From Aphelenchoides besseyi (lineage: Eukaryota > Nematoda > Chromadorea > Rhabditida > Aphelenchoididae): a stretch of DNA of 64,000 nucleotides. This document shows, one piece after another, positions 37,824 to 46,754 of the stretch; position 1 is the stretch's first letter, and every line of letters begins with the position of its first letter. Made by a program: the position numbers and the translations under genes. The DNA is taken from assembly GCA_024699855.1 (NCBI GenBank), contig JAMPIQ010000002.1, positions 17,670,001-17,734,000 of the forward strand, given 5' to 3'. Below the pieces are notes generated by a model, which saw only the letters and a list, made by a program, of their open reading frames with translations, ran no database searches and had not been told where the DNA came from.

Positions 37824-38511
37824 ATGTCCATCCGACTGATCAGTTTAACAACAATCTTTGTTCTTGGACTTCTACTCGTTTCGAATGTCGAGGCTTCGTG
37901 TTGCTGTGGGGGATGCTGTGGATGCGGTTGTGGAGGTTGTGGATGTAGGTTTACAGCAGAAAACCATCTAATCGACTAGAATCCTGTAGGTTGTCAGCCA
38001 TGTGCCAACTGTTTACCCTGCGGAAACCCGCCGTTGTTGATCAAATTGCCCGTACGTTTAAAACGGAATTTAGCGTCAATTTATTTTTCGATTTCAGCCA
38101 ACTCCACCAAAACTTTGTTGTTGTTGTTGTAAACCATGTTTGTTACAGTTCTTTAGCTACTTTCACTAACTAAATGCTTTAGGTTGTTGCGGATGCTGCC
38201 CGTGTTGTTCGTGTTGTGGTTGCGGTGGTGGACGCAAGCGACGATCGATTCTGCCCGAAAACCGATTGAGCAAACAACATTTGTGCACGAAAGCCACTCG
38301 AAATTGCAAACGATGTGCCGCCGTGATGCCGACAACTCTCGTATCGTCGACCGTGGACAAGGTGGAGAATAAGCCGAAAAAGTCGGAAAACAAGATTCGA
38401 GCACGACGTCAAGCTTTCGGTCAAATGTTTGGACAATCATTGGGTCTGATGCCGAGCTATCGATCTTCGTTGAAGTTTGCACCCATCGCTTCGAACTGTG
38501 AATGCATCTAA
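37824..38511 (+). CDS. Cysteine-rich secreted protein with dibasic cleavage site
   Basis: Four exons (37824-37944, 37990-38051, 38098-38137, 38183-38511) join in frame to 183 residues. A clear signal peptide (MSIRLISLTTIFVLGLLLVSNVEA) is followed by a Cys/Gly block (SCCCGGCCGCGCGGCGCGC), a Pro-rich break, a second block with five Cys in a row (LCCCCCKPCCCGCCPCC), and GGGRKRR, a furin-type site near residue 98. The remaining 85 residues are basic with six spaced cysteines (CTKATRNCKRC, CEC near the end). Each exon adds part of a Cys block. It resembles no family I can name; a metal-binding or cross-linked cuticle/egg-shell role, or a processed peptide, are both guesses. Confidence 0.8.
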
Positions 38512-39229
38512 TTTCTATCGATGTTAGTACTTGGATTGTTTGTTAAGCGTCCGGTTGTTTGGATATTCAAGTCTCAAATCACTGTGACCAATCGATTGTT
38601 ATTCAAATTGCAACACACTCACTTACGCACACCACTAGAATTCACCCGCTCATTTAGTCGCCATCACGTTATTTCACGTTTGTTTGCTTTCTTCATGTTC
38701 CAGTTCATTTATGAGATTTGTGAACAAGCGCCGTGGAGTATGTGATTGCATTATACAACCCTCATCATACTCTAATTGTATGCACATGTGCACTCGGGAT
38801 GTACCCCGCTCGTTTGTTTCGTTTGTTTACTCGTCTTTGCACTTCGCACACTTCAGACGCACTTTATTGGTGTGAATTTTTGTCGAATAAATTGCACAAT
38901 AACTTGAATTGATTGTTGGACCTCGGAGTTTCATAGACGATTGTGATTAGTCACCTTTCGAGTTCACTTGATTGGACCCCATCTATACTCGGTTACTCAA
39001 TCCTATGAGGTGTTCAGTCAAATGACCGAACATGCGAATCAATCGGCGATAAGCGACTGTCGTGTTTATCAATGAGTTAGCTTTAACTCGTTGGCTTGAA
39101 TTGATTAGTGTTTTCAATTCACGTGTAAGGTTGTTTATTTCGATTACACTACGTGTTGTCTCCTGTACTTACGTCAACGCTATTGAGTTACATGAAGTGA
39201 AGTTTAGAAGCCGTTGGAAAAATGAACAA
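38512..39229. other. Spacer
   Basis: Contains only the 3' UTR of the Cys-rich gene (AATAAA near 38886) and the upstream region of the phosphoesterase gene. No other feature is seen. Confidence 0.4.
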
Positions 39230-40650
39230 ATGATGATCAGACAAAACGGGTTCGTGCGCTTCTTGGGTTACATTGCATTTTGTTTATTAACGTTTTTCGT
39301 CGGCTCTTCAACACAAACCGGTAAGGTCATTGAGATTCTTGATTAAAAAACGACTTTCAGATTACATCACTCCGACGAATGCGGCTTCACGACTACTGGA
39401 GAATCGTACTGACGAATTGGTTTTGATGTTCATGGGCGATACGCAGTATCATTTTCCATGCACGGTTTCCAATGGGCCGTGCAAATTGGCCAGCGAAGCA
39501 TTTCGCCAAAAGAACCAATTGAATAACGTAAGAACTAAACATCAAAGGACCATGATCCTGAAATTGTAGAACTGCGAGCGAAACGATCGCAAAGGACTAG
39601 CGAGTCTTCAAGTACAAGATCTCGAAGAGCAGTGCGCGATCATGGAAGGAAGTTTTAGTAATGAAGTTCAACGAAAAGCTATTTTCGATTTGTATCGTCG
39701 AATGAATAACAAACCGAAAGGATTGATTCTGAATGGTGATCTGACGAACTTTGGCCACAAATATCAACTTGACTTGTTCAAAGTAAGCGAAACAATATCA
39801 CTGCTTACTCTCGAGCTTTTAAAGACCGAATGGCTATCGATGCCATTTCCCATTTTTGTTGGTTTGGGAAATCACGACTATCAAAATAACGTGGACGATT
39901 GTGTTGCCAACCAGTGTGTTAACAACATTCTCTCATGGTAAAGAAGCTTGAAAAAAGCGAAAAGATTGGTTTAGGTTTACCACCGAGTATGCACCGTTGA
40001 TGAACATCACTTTGGACATGGAGACCTCGTCAGAACTTTGGAAAACGGTGCGAGAAGGAAGCTTTGCGTATTACAAAGACTTTTGCTCACAATCAGGTTT
40101 GAACACGCAATTTAATTGATCAATTTTAAAATTAAAGAGGAAAACTGCGTACATTCGATTCAACTACACAATCGACCGGACTTTGCAGCGAGTGTTAGTT
40201 CGGTGACTTTGTGGCGAATTCGTTCGTCTTTTCAATGGCTACGCAACGACCTAGACAGGATGCGTAATCGAACTTGGCCGGTCCTAATCAATTTGCACAA
40301 CTACGAAGCAAAAGGATCGGGTGAACGTCTACGACGCGAATTGACCGGTTGGTTGGAGAGCGATGAGAACTCGGCGATCATTCGCAAACCGTTCGTCTTG
40401 TTCGCTCACTACCACGAGAAGCATTCGATGACGGTTGAGTGCATTGGCGGTACGATGGTTCCATTCCTCTACGTTGGAAGTGTGCCACGAAATCGGTATC
40501 TTAAATCAACATTCAGGAAGGAATTCGCTTTTCAGTTATACAGTCATCAAATTCAAAGGCAATCGAGCTGAGATTTTTTTCATGAATGCAAACAGCGACG
40601 GCACGAACACGGTGGTCGGGATACGCGAGTTCACGTGGAAACCCTGTTGA
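39230..40650 (+). CDS. Secreted calcineurin-like metallophosphoesterase
   Basis: Seven exons (39230-39320, 39361-39527, 39570-39782, 39825-39937, 39975-40096, 40138-40495, 40536-40650) give 392 residues. The N-terminus is hydrophobic (FLGYIAFCLLTFFVG) and acts as signal peptide or anchor. The metallophosphatase motifs appear in order: MGDTQYHF (motif I, Gln instead of the usual His), LNGDLTNFGH (motif II), GLGNHDY (motif III), LINLHNY (a degenerate motif IV) and FAHYHEK (motif V, A-H-x-H instead of G-H-x-H). So the di-metal core is largely kept, with some changed positions. Substrate is unknown. The last splice must use the acceptor at 40535; the nearer AG at 40516 would leave a 21-nt intron and a wrong frame. 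Confidence 0.8.
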
Positions 40651-40940
40651 CTGTTGAACCTCAACTCTATGATTGTTATGTAGACTTTTGTATGAACATT
40701 AAAGGTTGTTTCTGTAGAGTCGATAGTTCAATTCTTACCTACGATGAAACAATCATTTGCTTCAACAAAGATTCTAGTTTTTGTACACGTTGCGGCTGAA
40801 ATGAAGGAAGAGATAAGAAAGATGTTATAGTCACTAAACTGCTCAGCTAGGGCTACACATCACAGTTTATTACTCGTCTAACAACTCCTTCGTAAGCGAC
40901 AATTATACAAGAATATAAAAAGCGGAAAGCATAAGTGAAT

Positions 40941-42007
40941 TTATTCTTTTGCATTGATGATCAATTGTTTCTGTTTCGGATCATCGAAACGATCGACCGT
41001 ATTCACCGAATTCAGCATTAAATAACCGAACATCAAGACAGCAATCAAGACCAATGCGATGACGATTCCCATCAACGATCCAACACTGAACGTTCCAACA
41101 CAGTCGTAAGTCGGATAAGTGAATCGTGCCTGCTTATCTTCGCCAACGAAGATATTTGCGGCTTGTACCTAAAGACAATAATTGACGATTAGAAAGCGAA
41201 CGAGTACCTGAATATTCGCGAACTGGATTCCAATATGATATTCGGCATTTTTGTCGTCCAGCATGAATGCGATGGTTTTTGTTCGCGAACAACCAAAGTT
41301 ATAGGCGCCGTAGGTACCGAAACCCATGTATTCCAGTGAGCCGTTGGTTTTCGTTCCGGCGGGCACATTTACATCCTGGAAGATTGTGGAGAATCGAACA
41401 TACTAAGGGACTTACTTTGTTCAACCAATCGCCACTTCCTTTCACTGTCAATCCGTTCGGCAACTCAACGCTATGCAAGGTCCATCCATAGCTAATGAGT
41501 GTGGCGAAGTTCAATCTACAAAACAGATGAGTTATCGTTGTGATCAACTCACTTTAACAGAACTTTGTCTGTGACCGAAAACAGCGTCTTCGTGCCGTCT
41601 AACGATCTCGCTACACCGCCATCTTTTCCAACCGATATGTCGAGAGTGAATCTGAAGGAAAAGTATCAATCAAACTTGGAGGAAACTTACGAAAAGTTTT
41701 GTGGAACGAATGTGTCGCCCGAACCAGTGGTCCCGTTCTTAATGCACATAACATAATCGTCATTGAACGTGTACTTGTTGTCCGTTGTGTTTGTGCCAAT
41801 GAGGGCTGATCCGGCGGACGGTTCTTTGGTTTTGTCCGTAGCGAAAACGTTGATAATCAAGCCCTCCATGTAGAACATGCACGATCCCCATTTGGTGCTG
41901 TCCGGCTTCACGGCGGTATCCTGGAATGGTGGCAATACCACGGGAAACTGATAGTCTTTAGCACAGACGGAGACGAGAAACAAAAACGTCACACCGAGAA
42001 ATCGCAT
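40941..42007 (-). CDS. ATP6AP1: V-ATPase accessory protein Ac45 (ATP6AP1/VHA-19-like)
   Basis: About five minus-strand exons from ATG 42005-42007 to TAA 40941-40943. A signal peptide (MRFLGVTFLFLVSVCA) leads into a lumenal beta-rich domain with several NxS/T sites and cysteines (CMFYMEGL, VMCIKNGT, NFGCSRTKT). Then come one membrane helix (GIVIALVLIAVLMFGYLML) and a short cytosolic tail VDRFDDPKQKQ, which is the conserved Ac45 tail. Ac45 sits in the V0 sector and steers pump assembly and traffic. At roughly 290 residues it is much shorter than vertebrate Ac45 (about 470) and seems to lack the N-terminal half that is normally cut away. LAMP-type proteins are the alternative, but the tail argues for Ac45. 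Confidence 0.75.
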
Positions 42008-42539
42008 CGTTGGTCTGAAGATATGATCCAAATACTCGCTAACGATTAACCTTCGATTCTTGAAATTCAACAAAACTGACACCCAACACGACGATAAAAA
42101 CTTTCTGAATAGCAAAAACGAAAAACCGGAGATCAAATCGACTTGCCGATTGATTTCAACAAACTGCGCCCATAAAATAGCAATTCGCTTCGTACACGAT
42201 GTTTGCACACCAGTCGATAGTTAAGGTTTTTTGAAACGCTTCCAAAGTTCCTTTTCACTTGACCGACAAACAACAACACAAAGTTAAAATTGTCCTTGAC
42301 CACGCACAAACGGACAGACAAGTGAAGTGAACGTTGGAAGACAATTGCTGATAGTTGGTAATCAGAGTAAACAAGACACCGAGGGGTTCGTAGATGTCAA
42401 ATGGATGTTGTACTTAGTAGATTGAAATTGATTCTTTTGGAACTTCTAGCTATGGATTTTCTCATCAACTTGCAATCGTCGTATGTCGCTAAGATTGACG
42501 TCGTAAAGTTTTAAATCACTCAAACAAAAATTACCAATC

Positions 42540-42777
42540 AAAATCTCAACGTCGATAAATTCGATCTAATCTCTCGGTTTTGATCAATACGACAACTGGC
42601 AAATTTCCTGTTCTCATTTTCGTACTGTTTACTTCAGAGATTGCTAAGCACATATAGCAAGGATACAGACACAAATTTCACCACACTTGTCCACTCATTA
42701 TCGAGCATCACAAAGTAGCATACCCGACAATCACTTAAACTTGAGGCCCAATGTTGACTATAAAGTCGCTTGGAATT
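42540..42777 (-). repeat. Dispersed repeat family B, copy 2
   Basis: Reverse complement of 30088-30330 with very few differences over about 238 bp. It adjoins repeat A copy 3 with about 130 bp between them, which hints that A and B may be parts of one larger element. Confidence 0.75.
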
Positions 42778-42908
42778 AACCTATACAACATTAAATGACA
42801 TAAAATTTGTATTCATAAGATAATCACCAAGAGCAATTGACCTGAAAATGTAACAGAGAAGAAAGCCAACTATCGGACATCAACGTCCGAAAAATCAACT
42901 TCTATTGA

Positions 42909-43382
42909 CTACAACTCGGGGATCAGTGACTGTAGAAACGTGTAATTAACAGAACAATAATAAACAATAATCAACTTTAAACCCTGTGAATATCAGCGGA
43001 ATCCAGTCAGCCAATGAGCTAAAACCCACAACACGCCCCATTCCCTTGTATGGCACGTCCATCGCGCAAATCGATGTAGTTCGGAGACTCTGGCACCAAC
43101 TAGTGCTCAAATTATATTGATAGAAACTCCAAAAGACTGGCTATTCAATGTGTTCAAACTCGTAGCCATCGGATAACTGAGAGAGAAATGAGAGCTCTCC
43201 AAAGCTGAACAATCTGTCAAAAATCGTCCAAAATTGCAAAAGTTTGTGGAGTTCTTCCTGTTGATGATGGTAAGCTGTAATTTGGCACACGAGTTAATAA
43301 GGTTAGGATATTATGATCCTAAAAGTTTGGAGAGCTGACGTTGACCGAGAGCTGAATTAGAATCGTAAACATGCTCGAAAAC
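42909..43382 (-). repeat. Dispersed repeat family A, copy 3
   Basis: Reverse complement of 858-1345 and 8191-8663. It shares GAGTTGTAGTCAA with copy 1 at one end and wording around the CACGCCCC region with copy 2, so the three copies form a mosaic rather than a simple tree. Confidence 0.75.
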
Positions 43383-44506
43383 CAGCTAAAATTGTGTTGC
43401 GTGAATGTGCATAGAAACAAAAGTTCTAGTGCTTGTTATAGAACATGGATTTAATTCGACCTTGTTTTTGGTTTTAATCTCTCCAACGTAGTCGTTTTGA
43501 CTTCTTTGGATCTTCATCCTTGTTATCATTGAAAGTCGTTGATTTGTCTATTCTCGACTACACAAACATCTTTACATCTTGCCGTATGAAAAGCGGGTTT
43601 GAGCAACTTATTACACCGATTCTGAAATACCTAATGAAATACAATGGGAAAACCTTTGACTTTTGCACTTTTTCTATAACGGCTGATTCTCTACTCCTGC
43701 TCCTCCGTTCGTTCCTTTGGTCGGCATTCCTGATCTTCGATTATGATTACTGCGTTTCGGGGTTTTGGTGACTTTTAATATCACGTTTATTTTCGTTTTG
43801 TTGATTCTTGAATTTTTGACTCACAGCCTATGGTCGTTTGAGTTTCCGATTTCAACAGCCGAAGCCCGGCGATTGTGAGAGTTGACTGTGAAGACGATTC
43901 GCTTGAATTGAAATTGCGTTCTACTTGAGTTTCACGTTGTAGCTTCCCACAACAACGTTATTTTTGAAGTAAACGCGAACAAAATTGCAAGCTTTTAATT
44001 CACAACTTTGAGATCTGAAATTAAGTGAGATAAGCGGAGTGTCGGATTGACGGTCGGAGCTGATTGAGGAATTGCTTCTTGACACAAATCATGACAACAG
44101 AATGGATGCTTGTGAAGAGCACGATTTGTATATAGAATGATAACCGAATGGACGAGCTGTTTTAATAGAGTTAAGAAAATAAGAATGAACGTATCAAATT
44201 CATCTTTGATCTTGAACAGGAAGCCGATAAACGTGAGAATGAACTTGACAACCAATTATGAAGAAAATGAATTCAGTATTAGTTGTTCATACGGAAATTG
44301 GCAGTGAAGGCGCTTTGATGTCTTCACTCCGATAAACTCAATGTTAAGCTTCAAGGATGGAGAACAGTTTAACCAATGACTTTTGTCTTTAGTTCGGTTT
44401 ATTCGGTAACTCGTTTAAACGTAAACGAAGAATGAAGTCATACAAGATTGAAGGTTTAAGTTTTGTGGTTGTCCTTTCCAAGAACATCGTCCTTTGCAAT
44501 GTCGAC

Positions 44507-44941
44507 CTAACTCTGAAATGTAAAAGAATGCAAGCTCTCACAACCTTACCTGGTATTGTGGATCAACCGACGACGCTTTTTCCTGTTGATCTGCAGGAGC
44601 TGTGATTCCAACTGGAACTGCAGGAGTTGCAGCCATTGGCAGACACGAGGAGTCGATGACTGGGCAGTTGTAAATTCGTTGTTTTTTTTGTCGACATCGA
44701 ATAAACTCTGAAGGAAATTGAAAACGTTGAATCGATAATATAACTTACTATATAGTTTCCGTCATCTTCTACCGGCTTTTTATGTTCAGTACTCGTTGAA
44801 CGGAGTAATTTCTTCTCCTCCTTCTAAATCTTGAGAATAACAAAGGAGAAATGCGCTGCAACACACCACAGTCGGCGTTCCCATAATCAAGTTAGTAGCT
44901 GAACTGAACGATGTCATTAACCAATCGTACCAAGTGGACAT
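44507..44941 (-). CDS. Small unknown protein gene
   Basis: From ATG 44939-44941 the minus strand reads MSTWYDWLMTSFSSATNLIM, then a plausible intron (GTGTGT...TTTAG) leads to a Lys/Glu-rich exon KEEKKLLRSTSTEHKKPVED. A second intron then allows two in-frame endings depending on which of two neighbouring acceptors (CAG or CAGAG) is used. One ends with a Pro/Ala-rich tail at 44507, the other earlier with KKRRRLIHNTR. About 85-110 residues; no family recognised. The start lies only about 120 bp from the BEL insertion point, so the retrotransposon has landed in or next to its promoter. Confidence 0.4.
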
Positions 44942-45062
44942 TTCGATTCGCCAAAAAGAAAGAGAACAAAACAAGAAATTTGACCGGTGAACTGAACTGA
45001 TCAAATCATCTGTCAGAATACAAGCCTGAAATGCAAGATGCAAATTTCTGAAAAGATGACTT

Positions 45063-45540
45063 TGTCGTGACAATTGCGACACTTCTTCGAAGAGGTTTTC
45101 CCAAATTCTCAAACTCAAACTTGGGTTAATAAACCTTTTATTTAGAATAGGCGCGAAACATTACAAACACGAATACAAAAATGAGTCAGAGAAAAAGAGG
45201 AGAGTAAAAAAAAATGAGTTAACGAAAAATGGTGGAAAAGGAATGGCAAATAGTCTCCGATCGTCGTTTAAATACGGAGTATCGTGATTACGCGATCGGC
45301 TAGACTGGGAGGAGAAATGACTTAAAGTCGAATGGATAGCAGGTGTGATGCGGTGTTGTTTTGATAGTTAGATGGCCGCCGTACGCCGGCGGTTCACAAC
45401 AAAGATGCATTCAAATATGGACGCCAGATCGTCTGGGAAAAACGTAAGAAAGGTCGCAACACTTTACAACTCAAAGAACGATCAACTCGGCAATTGGCGA
45501 TTTCAAAATTTCATAACTCGACAATTAACAATTCTCGACA
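45063..45540 (-). repeat. BEL/Pao 3' LTR (with respect to element orientation)
   Basis: 478 bp, starts TGTCGTGACAATTG and ends CAATTCTCGACA on the plus strand. It matches 51914-52392 except for A9-T versus A11 in one A-run near 45205. Confidence 0.95.
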
Positions 45541-45734
45541 GTCCCAGCAAGGAAGAACAGGCTGTAGAGGGTTCAATGCGTTATAGTAAGAGAGTGCTAC
45601 GAGGAACGGAGGATAACGTGTGGAGTGGTTAGAAAAGGACAAATCACTTAAACGATATAATACGAGCTTTAGGACGTGAACGACGGTCAAATTTGAAACA
45701 CTAACTTTGTTGATAAAAAAAACTGAAAAGTGGA

Positions 45735-46754
45735 TTAGGTCTCGGAAGCCTCCTCATTGTCCGTCATCTTCATCACATAGTCCTTCCAATGAATTGGGTG
45801 TCTACGGCGGCGGGTTGATCGTCTTGAAGGTTGATGAGTGACGTCTTCGGGTGGCCTATTCGGGACTTCTGTGGAGTTATGTATCGCCGTCGCGGGCATG
45901 TCTTCGGCGTCTTTTTGTTCCATCGTCCCTACTTCCAACGGATAAAGCATTGCTACGGCTCGTTTGACGATCTTAGTCGAGTATGGTCGGAGACTTCCGT
46001 TTCGATGTCGATGATCAAGGACTCTCAGTTCTGCAGAACGGGCGACATGGTCCTTTCCATAGGTCAGGTTGATAATTCTTCCCATAGTCCAGACTCCTCT
46101 CGGTTGCTGATCGTCTCCAATCAAAACAATATCTCCAATCTTGGGGGATACCGTTGGTGAGTTGGGAACCTTCGACTTCTCCATCAAGGACGTGAGGTAG
46201 AGCGTTGACCATTGATGCCAGAAAGAGTTCAAACGAATTTCCATTCGCTCCATCGTGTGCTTGAGTTCGGTTTTGGATGTTTCAATCGGGAAGAATTCAG
46301 GATCTTGAATCGCATCCGATGTAGCAGTCGCTTCATCTACGTACTCTAACCCATTGGGACGGATGAAATCCACCGGGCGAAGAATTGTAGCTCCTAGTTC
46401 TTCGGTGATTGCCATAAGAGGCCGTTCATTAATGACTGCTTCGATTTTCGCGATTAGGCAATGTAGAGTCCAGAAATCGACTCGACTTCGTCCTAGAGAT
46501 TTTCTGATTCCTCGCTTCACTTCCTGTACCATTCGTTCGTACACGCCACCCATCCACGGGGAACGAGGAGTGATGTGAAGCCATCGGCGTCCTTCAGCTT
46601 CGTACTTGTCTCGGAACAGTTGGGCCATGGCAACCAGAGAGGTTCCGTTGTCGCTGATTATCAGTTTGGGTGTTCCACGGCGGGCAAAGAATGAATCCAA
46701 GCCATCGAGAAGTCGTTTTGTTGTTTTGATCCGGGGTGACTTCCAGGTGAACAC
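45735..46754 (-). CDS. BEL integrase, catalytic part and C-terminus (fragment of pol)
   Basis: 339 codons. It holds the second and third catalytic acids of the DDE integrase core (IISDNGTSLV and the Glu in GGVYERMVQEV) and the BEL-type C-terminal region (GDIVLIGDD, WTMGRI). It is one base out of frame with the preceding RT/RNase H segment. The junction lies in a CCCC run near 46735, where reading one C fewer would restore the frame. Confidence 0.9.
   Translation of the reverse strand: MFTWKSPRIKTTKRLLDGLDSFFARRGTPKLIISDNGTSLVAMAQLFRDKYEAEGRRWLHITPRSPWMGGVYERMVQEVKRGIRKSLGRSRVDFWTLHCLIAKIEAVINERPLMAITEELGATILRPVDFIRPNGLEYVDEATATSDAIQDPEFFPIETSKTELKHTMERMEIRLNSFWHQWSTLYLTSLMEKSKVPNSPTVSPKIGDIVLIGDDQQPRGVWTMGRIINLTYGKDHVARSAELRVLDHRHRNGSLRPYSTKIVKRAVAMLYPLEVGTMEQKDAEDMPATAIHNSTEVPNRPPEDVTHQPSRRSTRRRRHPIHWKDYVMKMTDNEEASET

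Larger units (their letters stand above)
42008..44506. other. 2.5-kb spacer with repeats A and B
   Basis: Holds repeat B (42540-42777) and repeat A (42909-43382), both reverse-complemented relative to their other copies. A short palindrome CGGACatcaacGTCCG lies near 42874. ORFs at 43520-43771 (+) and 43995-44255 (-) have no family-like sequence. Confidence 0.45.
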
